Below the pieces are notes generated by a model. That model made no database searches. It was given only the letters and a program-made list of their open reading frames with translations, and had not been told where the DNA came from. Below are positions 36,788 through 47,022 of a stretch of 64,000 nt of DNA, piece by piece. Source of the DNA: Lunularia cruciata (lineage: Eukaryota; Streptophyta; Marchantiopsida; Lunulariales; Lunulariaceae); assembly GCA_948567375.1 (NCBI GenBank), contig OX419757.1:13888001-13952000 (forward strand), read 5' to 3'. Position 1 is the stretch's first letter, and every line of letters begins with the position of its first letter. The translations under genes were made by a program, and so were the position numbers.

Positions 36788-37693
36788 TTGGTATCATAGC
36801 ATGAATGGGATAGATGGAATTTATGGACCACCAAATCCACTTCCACCAAACCATTGGGATTTTTGTGTCCAAGTACTACCAAAGCATCATTTCACACAAT
36901 TCATCACCTCATGCTTTGGATAGGATTTTTTGCATATGATCACCTTGTTTGAGGAACCCTTGGTGCTTCCAATTGTAACTTATGGATAATGGTGGACATG
37001 CTACATTTGTGTGTTAATAAATTAGATAAATTGAGGATAGTTTGATAGAGTAGAAGCCATGGCAAAAATGCCCAAAGTTATCCTTGCTATGCAACAACAA
37101 ATCAAGCACCTTACTTGATTGTTGGATGAACTAGACTGTCATAGACAAGAGCAGGTAGAAAGAGCAAATCCAATTTCCAAAGCCTAAGGTATTTGAAGGC
37201 AAGAACCTTCTAGGTATAGTGGAAAATTTTGTGTTTGATTGTGAATGTTACTTCAAAGCAACAAACCTTCAAGATGAACGGAGACAAATTCTATTGGCCT
37301 CAAGCCAATTGGATGGAGAGGCTAAATTATGGTGGCAATTTAGAGTGGAATGAGCTGAGCATCAATTTGTTACACCAATCTTGACATGTGAAGAATCCAA
37401 GAGTGCAATAATGGGGCAGTTCCAAGCTATAAATGCCACATGGGGTGCACAAGATAAGTTGGCAAAATTGAAGTAGATTGGCTAGATAAGAAGCTATATC
37501 ACTCAATCTTAGAACACCATTATGAAAATTCCGGATATACTAGATGGAGAAGCTCTAGATCACTTTGTGAGAGGCTTGAAGTCCCACACCAGACTAGAAG
37601 TGACTATGCGTAAGCCCAAAGACTTGGAGGAAGCCATGCAGTTGGCTTAGCACTTTGATTCCTTAGTTGCAACAACTTGGTCTTGATCTCGGC
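36788..37693 (+). pseudogene. Host unit H gag, interrupted by B2
   Basis: The primer-binding site, leader and most of gag of a B copy are present (ENFVFDCECYF-, LASSQLDGEAKLWW- and AKLK-type segments) with stops and frameshifts. It breaks at TCGGC (37689-37693), the target duplication of B2, and resumes at 43391. Confidence 0.88.
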
Positions 37694-38116
37694 TATAACA
37701 ATATGGAGTTTCGAGACAAAGGTAGTCGGGCTTACGAAGTATAGAATAAGACTAAATAGCCTAAAATATTCTAGAAGCATCTAAGAAGCTTCTTGGGAAG
37801 CTTCCTAACTAGTTAACTTGCGCCCTAAGCAGGTAGCTTCTAGAAGGAAGCTTCTAGAAGCTTCTAACTAGCTTAGCTTGCAAGCCAAGTAGGCGGCTTC
37901 TAAAAGGAAGCTTCTTGAGAAGCTTCCTAGTTAACTTGGCTTGCACTCCAAGAAAGCGGCTCAAGGAAGCTTCTTGAGAAGCTTCAAGAGTCTTGTATGC
38001 TACTTATAAATACCAAGGCCAAAGCTCATGCTAGGCATTCGGAGTTTTTCCTCATTCAAGTGTACCAATGTGAGTTTCCATTCTCCTATTTCTCTCCTCG
38101 GTTTTGGTCTTTTATA
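37694..38116 (+). repeat. B2 5' LTR
   Basis: 423 bp. The ends are TATAAC and TTTTATA, where the intact form is TGTAAC and TTTTACA, so both termini carry transitions. A TATA box lies at 38005-38012. Confidence 0.94.
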
Positions 38117-38117
38117 T

Positions 38118-38129
38118 TGGTATCAGAGC
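38118..38129 (+). other. B2 primer-binding site (initiator Met tRNA)
   Basis: TGGTATCAGAGC, one base after the 5' LTR; it is identical to the element A site. The same 12-mer follows the LTR at 44722-45074 (45076-45087). Confidence 0.94.
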
Positions 38130-38387
38130 AGGAATGGGATGGATGGAATTTATGGACCACCAAATCTACTTCTGCCAAACCATTGGGACTTTCATGTCCA
38201 GATATTACCAAAGCATTATTTCACACAATTCATCACCTCACGCTTTGAGTAGGATTTTCTACATATGATCACCATGTCAGAGGAACCCTTGATACTTCCA
38301 GTTGTAACTTATAGAGAACGGTGGATGTGTTGTATCTATGTATTAATCAACTAGATAAATTGAGGGTAGTGGAATAGAGTAGTAGCG

Positions 38388-39313
38388 ATGGCGGCAATAC
38401 CGGATGTTATCCTTGCAATGCAACAACAAATCGAGCATCTTACTCGATTGTTGGATGAACAAGACTAGCAACGATGAGAACAGATAGACAGAGCGCCAGT
38501 TTGAGATGGAGAAGATTGCATTTGATTTCTGAAACCCAAGGTGTTTGAAGGCAAGAATTTTCCAAGCACAATGGAGAATTTTGTGTTTGATTGTGAACGT
38601 TACTTTGAAGCCACCAATCTTCAAGACGAGCAGAAACAAATTCTCTTGGCTTCTAGCCAATTGGATGGTGTGGCAAAAATTTGGTGGCGATTCCGAGTAG
38701 AAAGAGCTGAACAACAAATTGTTACACCAATTTTGACATGGGCAGAATTCAAGGATGCAATACTTGGTCGATTTCAAACTCTAAATGCCACCCGAGCTGC
38801 ACGAGATAAATTGGCAAAGTTGAGGCAGATTGGCTCAGTGAGAAGCTACATCACACAATTTCAAAATATCATCATGCAAATTCTAGATATCCAAAAAGGT
38901 GAAGTTCTGGATCGATTTGTGCGAGGATTGAAGTCACGAACCAGATTGGAAGTGACCATGCAAGAGCCACAGAACGTAGAAGAAACCATGCAATTGGCTG
39001 AGCATTTTGGTTCCTTAGTTGCAACAACTTGGTCTCGACCTTGACCTACACAAAACCTACCATTACCACAAGTGGAAGAATCGGTACCAATGGAGATTGA
39101 TGTTATCCAACGAAGACCACTTGGCACAGCAGATAGAGAAAGATTACAACAAAATGGAGGTTGCCTTTATTGTCACCAAGTTGGACATCGCATTGTTGAA
39201 TGTCCACTTAGGAATGGGCGACCTCGACAAGTTGCCCAAATGGAGTTTTTGGAACAGAATGATCAGGGAAATGAAGAATCCCAGTAGGAGATTTTGAGCC
39301 GCCTACTGGGAGC
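38388..39313 (+). pseudogene. B2 gag: capsid and CCHC nucleocapsid
   Basis: ATG 38388 opens gag (MAAIPDVILAMQQQIEHLTR). Four early stops (38466, 38475, 38502, 38523) precede the capsid domain, which is open from 38541 to 39041 and matches the retrotransposon gag family (ENFVFDCERYFEATN, LASSQLDGVAKIWW, FVRGLKSRTRLEV). A further stop is at 39042. The nucleocapsid knuckle is CLYCHQVGHRIVEC (C-x2-C-x4-H-x4-C) near 39170. A 1-bp deletion around 39285-39290, shown by comparison with the copy at 32800, throws gag out of the pol frame. In the ancestor gag and pol were one frame. Confidence 0.92.
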
Positions 39314-39751
39314 TTGATTAGTTCCAATAGGATTGAAGGCTTGACCTATGCAAGTTTGCTTCACTTTCAAGGTACGATATCTAATCGGGGTTGTAGGATT
39401 TTGGTTGATTCTGGAAGTTCAAAGAATTGCATATCTATGCAAGTAGCAAAGGAATTGGGTATTCCTATCAAGCCAATGATTGGAAGTAGTTTGATGATGG
39501 CGGATGGTAGAAAAGGTTCTGCATTCCGCACCTCGCATCCTATTACCTTCAAGACTAGGAAGGAGTATTTGGAGTGTATGAGGTTTGTAGTGGCACCTCT
39601 ACACTATGATATCATTTTGGGTCTACCTTGGCTTGAACGTCATAAGGTTCAATTCGATTGGACCCGACGTCAAATTCAAGTACAACACCAAGGTAGGAAT
39701 TTCCGATTAGGTTATCTGGCACCTCTGAGTAAGACACCTAAGAATAGTCAG

Positions 39752-39931
39752 TCCCAAGATGGGAAGTTTGTTGAGAAGGTAGCCATAGAGAAAATCTGGA
39801 AGGGAGATGAGTCCCAAGATGGGAAGTTTGCCAAGAAGGCAACCATGGAGCAAGCTTGGAAGAGAGATGAGTCCCTAGAAGGGAAGTTTGTTAATGAAGC
39901 AGCCATAGAGCAAGCTTTGGAGGAAGATAAG
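39752..39931 (+). repeat. Three tandem 60-bp repeats in the B2 protease-RT linker
   Basis: Units at 39752, 39812 and 39872, each coding for 20 residues of the type SQDGKFAKKATMEQAWKRDE. Unit H has three units too (about 44098-44280), B1 has one. Confidence 0.88.
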
Positions 39932-41488
39932 TCTGTATTCGCGGTGTGGATCAAGCCGATTGCACAAGAACAATCTGAGGAGGGCCAGGTGCCGCATCAA
40001 GCAACGGTTGATCGGATAGTTTAGGAGTTTGCATATGTGTTTCCGGATGATCTGCCAAAGGGATTACCCTCTGATCAAGGTATGCCTTTCAAGATTGAGT
40101 TATTGCCAGGGAGTACTCCAATGAGTAGACCAATCTATCGGCGCTCACCAAAGGAGTTGGAGGAGTTGCGAACAACACTTATAGAGTTGTTGGAGAAGGA
40201 TTTCATATGACATAGTACCTCTCCATGGGAAGCACCGGTACTATTTGTTCCAAAGAAGGATGGAGTACTTTGTTTCTGTATTGATTACCGTGGGCTTAAT
40301 AAGCAAACCGTGAAGAATGCATATCCCTTGCCTTGGATCGATGACCTGCTTGACCAATTAAGTGGAGCACGCTACTTTTCCAAGCTGGATCTTTGTAGCT
40401 ACTATTGGCAAATTCCTATTGAAAGAGAGGACATGCAAAAGACTGCCTTTCACACAAGGTATGGACATTTTGAGTGGAGAGTTCTACCATTTGGACTCAC
40501 TAATGCTCCAGCAGTCTTCATGGATCAGATGCATCGGGTGTTGGAGTGACTATTGGATCAGTCCATGGTAGTGTTCTTAGATGATATCTTAATCTATAGT
40601 AGGACAGAGGTAGAACATAGGAATCATGTGCGAGAAGTCCTAAGATGACTACGATAGTGGAAATTTTACTACAAGAAGTCAAAGTGTGCTTTTTGGCAAA
40701 AGGAGATTACCTTCTTGGGTCATAAGATCTCATCAGAGGGGATCAAGATGGAAGAAGAGAAGATCAAGGCCATTCCTGATTGGCCTACCCCAAAGGATGC
40801 TATAGAAGTACGAGCATTCAATGGATTGGCCAGTTTTTACCGACGGTTCATCCACTATTATGCTCACGTGGTTGCACCATTGACTGACCTCTTGGGAAAG
40901 AACTCGAGCTTCCAGTGGACCACCAAGCATGAAGAAGCATTCCAGAAGTTAAAACATATGGTGTCTTCAAGACCTATTCTTCAACCATATGATCCTCAAC
41001 TACCTTGTGTGGTTGATTTTGATGCTTCTAACTTTGCAATTGGAGTTGTGTTGCAATAGGAATTTCCAGATGGACTACATCCTATTGCCTTTGTGTCTTG
41101 CCGACTAAATATAGCTGAAAGAAATTACTCTGCTTGAGATCAGGAACAACTTGTAATGGTATATGCCACCAAGGTATGGAGGCATTATCTCTTGGGGAAA
41201 CAAGTGATCATGCAAACTGATCACAAACCATTGTTGCAGACCTTACACTTAGAGCACATGAAGAGTCGGCATCATCGATAGGAAGAGAAACTCCAATTTT
41301 TTGACATCAAACTTGAGTACAAACCAGGCCGGTTCCATATCATCCCTGATGCTCTATCACGACAACCTGATTTGAAGGATCTTCCTCTCATCACGGCGGC
41401 AATTACAACAGTGTCCATTGACCCTAAGGTCCATAATGAGTTTCAATCCGCTCTACAACAAGATCCCTTCTTCCAAATGGTACACAGT

Positions 41489-41560
41489 CGTCTGACAGTA
41501 CACGGTCGTCTAATAGTACACTGTCGTCTGACAGTACACGGTCGTCTGACAGCACATGAC
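41489..41560 (+). repeat. Four 18-bp tandem repeats in B2 pol
   Basis: Units CGTCTGACAGTACACGGT at 41489, 41507, 41525 and 41543 (the second and fourth degenerate) code for RLTVHG-like hexapeptides in frame between RNase H and integrase. B1 and B4 have only a short single-copy segment here (VQGHRATYDKEY in B4). Confidence 0.9.
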
Positions 41561-42955
41561 AAGGAGTACAACACCTTCTCTTTCAAGGAAGGCCTTTTAT
41601 TCCATGTAGACCAGATCTATGTTCCAGCCAAAGGTGATCTTCGACTTGTGTGCCTTCAAGAACTCCTTAATTTACCAATAGCTGGTCACATAAGAGTGGA
41701 CAAGACCTTGGGCACCCTCCAACGCCAATGGTGGTGGCCCAACATGACACAAGATGTTCAAGACTTTGTTTGATCATGTGAAAGTTGCCAACGGAACAAG
41801 GCCAGCAACCAAAAGCCAAGTGGACTCCTTCAACCACTCGCCATTCCATCCGCTCGTTGGGAGCATGTGAGCTTGGATCTCATCACATCCTTGCCAAAGA
41901 CAAAACAAGGACACACCGCAATTGTGGTGTTTGTGGATAAGCTTAGTAAGCAAATCCACTTGGCACCAACCTGTGATACCGTGGATGCTCCAACCTTAGC
42001 ACAAATCTACTTCGACAATGTCTTCAAGCATCATGGGATGCCACGCGTACTCATCTTTGACCGAGATCCTTGATTTATTGGGAAGTTTTGGCAAGCACTC
42101 TTCCAGATACTCGGCACCAAGCTTGCTTTATCCACGGCCTATCATCCTCAAACTGATGGACAAACCAAACACACCAATCATACATTGGAGGATATGTTGC
42201 AGGCCTTTGTCAATGTCCACCATACCAACTGGGATGAATGTCTTGCAGCTATAGAATTTGTCTACAACAATTCCAAACAGGCAAGCACCGGATTTTCTCA
42301 CTTCTTTCTCAATTTTGGCCAAGATCCGCTTGTTCCATATTCTCTTCTTGCTCCCCCTCCCTCTCAGGTTCCTCATACTCCTACATTCTTGACCACTATA
42401 TCCCAATCTCTCCAACAAGCCAAATCTCACCTCCTTGTTGCTCAGAATTGCCAAAAACAATATGCGGACCATCATTGTCGTGATCTCACCTTTGAAGTTG
42501 GTGAGAAAGTCATGCTATCCTTTAGTAACCTCCCTCTCCCACTTGATACCCAAGTTCGTAAACTTGCTCCTAATTGGATAGGACCCTTTGATATCACCCA
42601 CATTATCTCTCTTATTGCTTATCGACTTGCCTTACCTTGTCATATGCATATCTATCCTGTCTTTCATGTTTCCAAGTTAAAACCCTTTGTTCCTAACCCT
42701 TCTTCCTTTTCTTCTTGAGTCCAACCTCCCCCTCTTCCTATCCCTATCAATGATCATGAAGAGTACGAAGTTGATTGTATCCTTGCACGTCGCCATATTC
42801 AACAAGGCCGTCACCAACATACGGAGTATAAGGTTCTTTGGAAAGGGTATTCCCTTCATGATGCCACATGGGAACCTCTTTCTCACCTCCAGAATGCACA
42901 GATGGCCATCAAGGACTTTGAAGCTTTATTGGCAACGAGGACGTCACCAATTAGC

Positions 42956-42967
42956 GGCGGGGGAATA
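42956..42967 (+). other. B2 polypurine tract
   Basis: GGCGGGGGAATA directly precedes the 3' LTR. The same purine run precedes the LTRs at 7174, 46598 and 58245, with small changes. Confidence 0.75.
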
Positions 42968-43390
42968 TGTAACAATATGGAGTTTAGAGACGAAGTTAGT
43001 CGGGCTTACGAAGTAGAGAATAAGACCAAATAGCCTAGAATATTCTAGAAGCATCTAAGAAGCTTCTTGGGAAGCTTCCTAACTAGTTAACTTGTGCCCT
43101 AAGCAGGTAGCTTCTAGAAGGAAGCTTCTAGAAGCTTCTAACTAGCTTAGCTTGCACGCCAAGTAGGCGGCTTCTAAAAGGAAGCTTCTTGAGAAGCTTC
43201 CTAGTTAACTTGGCTTGCACTCCAAGAAAGCGGCTCAAGGAAGCTTCTTGAGAAGCTTCAAGAGTCTTGTATGCTACCTATAAATACCAAGGCCGAAGCT
43301 CATGCTAGGCATTTGGAGTTTTTCCTCATTCAAGTGTCCCAATGTGAGTTTCCATTCTCCTATTTCTCTCCTTGTTTTTGGTCTTTTACA
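42968..43390 (+). repeat. B2 3' LTR
   Basis: 423 bp, TGTAAC to TTTTACA with intact ends. The last 22 codons of pol lie in its first 66 bp. Direct comparison with 37694-38116 gives about 17 differences. Confidence 0.95.
43038..43286 (+). promoter_or_regulatory. Heat-shock-element cluster and TATA box in the B2 LTR
   Basis: GAA 43038, TTC 43043, GAA 43048 make a perfect three-unit site. GAA 43121, TTC 43126, GAA 43131, TTC 43136 make a perfect four-unit site. GAAgcTTC pairs start at 43059, 43071, 43181, 43193, 43240 and 43252. TATAAATA is at 43279-43286, 20 bp after the last pentamer. The same layout in the 5' LTR (37764-38012) has lost the first GAA. Plant heat-shock factors bind arrays of nGAAn in alternating orientation, so this is a strong candidate heat-inducible promoter; activity is inferred. 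Confidence 0.75.
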
Positions 43391-44721
43391 TCGGCCTTCC
43401 CCAAACCCACCCACACACTACACACGAGTGGAAGAGCCAATACAAATGGAGATCAATGTCATCCAGCAAAGACCACTTAGTACAATAGATCATGAACAAT
43501 TATGAAAAATTGGGGGATGTTTCTATTGTCACCAAATTGGACATTGCATTGCAGAGTGTCTTCTCAAGAATGAGTGACCTAGACAAGTTGTCCAAGTGGA
43601 AATTGTGGGGCAGAATGATCAATGCAACAAGGAATCCTAGTAAGGGATTTCAAGCCGTCTATTGCAAGTTCCAATGGGATTGAAGGCTCAACCTATGCAA
43701 GTTTGTTTCACTTGTAAGGTATGATATCTAATCATGGTTGTAAAATTTTGGTTGATTTTGGAAGTTCAAAGAATTGCATGTCTATGCAATTAGCAAAGGA
43801 ATTGGGTATTCCTATAAGCCACTAATTGGAAATAGATTGATGATAGTGGATGGTAGAAAGGGTTTTGCATTTAGTACCTTGCATCCTGTTACCTTCAAGA
43901 TTGGGAAGGAGTATTTAGAGTGTATGAGGTTTGTAGTGGCACCTCTAGACTATGATATCATTCTTGGACTACCTTGGCTTGAACATCATAAGGTTCAATT
44001 TGATTGTACTCGATGACAAATTCAAGTACAACAACAAGGTATGAATTTCAGATTAGGTTGTCTGGCACTTTTGAGTAAGACACCTAAGGATAGTCAGTCC
44101 CAAGATGGGAAGTTTATAAAGAAAGCAGCCATAGAGTAAGCTTTGAAGGAAGAGAAGTCCCAAGATAGAAGGTTTATCAAGAAAGTAGCCATAGAGCAAG
44201 CCATGAAGGAAGATAAGTCCTTAGATGTGAAGTTTGTCAATGAAGCAACTATAGAGCAAGCTTTGGAGGAAGATAAATCTATTTTTGTAGTATAGATCCA
44301 ATTGGAGCCAATTGCACAAGGAGAATCTGAGGAGAGTCAGCAGCCTCATTGAGCAATGATTGACCACTTAGTTCTAGAGTTTGCGAATGTGTTTTTGGAT
44401 AATTTGCCAAAGGGATTACCCTTTGATCATGGTATGCCCTTCAAGATTGAATTAGTACCAGGGAGTACTCTAGTGAATAGACCAATCTATCAACTCTCAC
44501 CAAAAGAGTTGGAACAGTTGCAAACAACACTTACGGAGTTGTTGGAGAAGGATTTCACACGACATAGTACAACTCCTTGGGGAGCACCATTACTATTTGT
44601 TCTAAAGAAGGATGGAGGCATTTTTTTCTATTGATTGATTACCAAGGGATCAATAAAAAATGTGAAGAATGTATACCCCTTGCCTCGGATTGATGACTTG
44701 CTTCATCAAGGAGTGGAGCAT
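43391..44721 (+). pseudogene. Host unit H, continuation after B2: nucleocapsid, protease, RT start
   Basis: Starts with the second TCGGC and resumes the gag of unit H at the nucleocapsid leader. It covers a decayed knuckle (about 43520-43565), the protease (43774-44016, with the Asp region VDFGSSKN), the three-repeat linker, and RT N-terminus (44356-44634, GLPFDHGMPFKIELVPG). It stops within the DDLLHQ region, where another B LTR follows at once. Confidence 0.88.
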
Positions 44722-45074
44722 TGTAACAATATGGAGTTTAGCAATGAAGTTAGTTGGGCTCACGAAGTAGCACATAAGACAAATTAGCCTAGAATATTCC
44801 AAAAGTATCTAGGAAGCTTCTTGGGAAGCTTTGCGGCTAACTTAGCTTGCACCTCAAGTAAGTAGCTTCTAGAAGCTTCCAACTAGCTTAGCTTGCACGC
44901 CAAGTAGGCGGCTTCTAGAAGAAAGCTTCTTGAGAAGCTTCTCAAGAGCCTTGTATGCTACCTACAAATACCAAAGCCAAAGCTCATGCTAGGCATTTGG
45001 AGTTTTCTCTCATTTGAGTGTCCCAATGTGAGTTTCCATTCTCCTATTTCTCTCCTTGGATTCAGTCTTTTACA
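44722..45074 (+). repeat. Family B LTR 3 (353-bp form)
   Basis: TGTAAC to TTTTACA; it lacks one repeat block. The TATA box is mutated (ACAAATA at the expected position). It is followed by a perfect primer-binding site (45076-45087), so it is a 5' LTR. Confidence 0.9.
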
Positions 45075-46597
45075 TTGGTATCAGAGCAAGAATGAGATGG
45101 ATGGAATTTATGGACCACCAAATCCACTTCCACCAAACCATTGGGATTTTTGCATCCAAATACTACCCAAGGATTGTTTCACACAATTCATCACTTTGCA
45201 CTTTGGATAAGATTTTCTACATATGATCACCATATCTGAGGAACGCTTGGTGCTTCCGGTTGTAACTTATGGAGAACGGTGGACGTATTATTTCTATGTG
45301 TTAATAAATTGGATAGATTGGGAGTGGTGTGATAGAGTAGCAACCATGGCGGCAATACCCGATGTTATCCTTGTTATGCAATAACAAATTGAACACCTTA
45401 CTTGATTGTTGGATGAATGAGATCTTTGATGACAAGAGCATGTGGAGACAGTACCAATTCAAGAAGGAGAAGATTGGATCAGATTCCCTAAACCCAAGGT
45501 ATTTGAAGGCAAGAATCTTTTGGGTGCAGTGGAGAATTTTGTGTTTGATTGTGAATGTTATTTTGAAGCTACCAATCTACAAGATGAGAAAAACCAGATT
45601 CTCTTGGCTTCTAGCCAGTTGGATGGAGTAGCAAAGCTATGGTGGAGATTCCAAGTGGAGCGAGCGGAATGACAAATTGTTGCACTAATCTTGACATGGG
45701 CAGAATTCAAGAGCGTAATAATTAGTTGATTCCAAGCTATAAATGCCACATGAGCTGCACGTGATAAGTTGACAAAGTGAAAATAGATTGGTTTTGTAAG
45801 AAGTTACATCACGCAGTTCTAAAACACCATATTGCAAATTCCAGATATATTGGAAGGTGAAGCTCTGGATTGATTTGTGAGGGGCTTGAAGGCAAGAACC
45901 AAATTAGAGGTAACTATGCAAGAGCCACAACACTTAGATACTTCTAGATATCACCACCCCAAGTTTCACCTCTAGACCATATGCTTAGCTATTGATTCTA
46001 AAGTTTTCAAGCATATTTTGGTTTTTGGTCTATTAGTAAAAGTACTCTTTTGGTGATACCTCTAGCTTATCTACTTATTCCATCATATAAAACATCCTTC
46101 TAGATGTTACCAAACCAAATTTCATCTCTTGATCATCTATCTAGCTATTGGTATTATGTCTAGGAACTTACTCCTTCCACTTGATACCCAAGTTAATAAA
46201 CTTGCCCCTAATTGGATAGGACCCTTTGATGTCACCCAAATCATCTCTCCTATTGCTTATCAACTTGCCTTGCCTTATCATATGTGCATCCATCTTCTTC
46301 CATGTTTCCAAGTTAAAACCCTTTGTTCCTAATCCATCTTCTTTTTCCTCCCGTGTCCAACCTCCTCCCATCCCTATCCATGATCATGAGGAATATGAAG
46401 TTGATCATATACTTGCACGTCACCACATCTAACACAGCCACCAACAACATATAGAGTAAAAGGTCCTTTGGAAGTGCTATCTCCTTTGTGATGCCAGTTG
46501 GGAGCCTCTTTCTCATCTCTAGAATGCACAAATGGCCATCTAGGAATTTTGAAGCTCAATAGCAACAAGGACATCACCAACTAGCGATGGGGGAATA
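45075..46597 (+). pseudogene. B3 internal region with a large deletion
   Basis: Leader and gag (45362-45930; FVFDCECYFEATN, LASSQLDGVAKLWW) are joined through a fragment of family A LTR (45937-46156) to the end of integrase and chromodomain (46157-46597; NWIGPFDVTQI, LALPYHMCIH). Protease, RT, RNase H and most of integrase are missing. Confidence 0.85.
45937..46156. repeat. Family A LTR fragment inside B3
   Basis: The segment matches the terminal tandem-repeat part of the family A LTR (compare 970-1189) including AGTACTCTTTTGGTGATAC and CTAGATGTTACCAAACCAAA and ends near TATTGGTATTAT. It fills the gap between gag and the integrase tail of B3. Confidence 0.8.
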
Positions 46598-47022
46598 TGT
46601 AACAATATGGATTTTAGCAACAAAGTTAGTCAAGGCTAACAAAGTAGTGAATAGGCCAAATTAGCCTAAAATATCCTAAAAGTATCTCGGAAGCTTCTTG
46701 GGAAGCTTCCCACTATCTTAGCTTGCACCCCAAGTAGATAGTTTCTAGAAGGAAGCTTCTAGAAACTTCAAACTAGCTTAGCTTGCACACCAAGTAGGCG
46801 GCTTCAGGAAAGAAGCTTCTTGAGAAGCATCCAATTAACTTGGCTTGCACTCCAAGAAAGAGGCTCAAGGAAGCTTCTTGAGAAGCTTCCCAAGAGCCTT
46901 GTATGCTCCTTATAAATACAAGAGCCAAAGCTCATGCTAGGCATTCAAATTTTTCCCACATTCAAGTGTCCCAATGTGATCTTCCACTCTCCTATTTCTC
47001 TCCTCGGTCTTGGTCTTTTATA
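46598..47022 (+). repeat. Family B LTR 4, right end of the chain
   Basis: About 425 bp, TGTAAC to TTTTATA. The following base begins family D sequence with no gap. Confidence 0.87.

Larger units (their letters stand above)
39314..43033 (+). pseudogene. B2 pol: protease, RT, RNase H, integrase, chromodomain
   Basis: A single frame runs to TAG 43031-43033, 66 bp inside the 3' LTR. Order: protease (VDSGSSKNC); a linker with three 20-residue repeats; RT ([33 protein letters not shown]); RNase H (VVDFDASNFAIG); an unusual RLTVHG repeat (41489-41560); integrase (HHGMPRVLIFDRDP, YHPQTDGQTKHTN); chromodomain (EEYEVDCIL, YKVLWKGYS, ATWEPLSHL). Eleven stops interrupt it (40022, 40208, 40547, 40646, 40655, 41057, 41135, 41279, 41771, 42071, 42716), all TGA or TAG. 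The catalytic Glu of integrase is Lys (AAA, 42167-42169). Confidence 0.93.
37694..43390 (+). mobile_element. Family B element B2, complete insertion with target duplication
   Basis: 5.7 kb with two LTRs of 423 bp each, primer-binding site, one gag-pol reading frame, purine tract and a perfect 5-bp duplication TCGGC (37689-37693 and 43391-43395). It is inserted in the gag gene of another B copy, whose sequence joins exactly across it. The LTRs differ at about 17 of 423 positions by eye (about 4%). It is the best-preserved B copy and serves as family reference, although 16 premature stops and one 1-bp deletion make it non-autonomous. Confidence 0.95.
31335..47022 (+). mobile_element. Chain of family B chromovirus copies sharing LTRs
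   Basis: Four LTRs in direct order (31335, 36373, 44722, 46598) separate three decayed internal regions, with the complete element B2 nested in the second. LTR 36373-36787 is followed at once by a primer-binding site and gag, so it serves as 3' LTR of one unit and 5' LTR of the next. That LTR-internal-LTR-internal pattern is what unequal recombination between copies produces. The chain sits inside a D element; both outer flanks are D. Confidence 0.85.

Noticed and set aside
39288-39313. Programmed frameshift between gag and pol in B2
   Set aside because: Other B copies read straight through; the shift comes from a 1-bp deletion in this copy.
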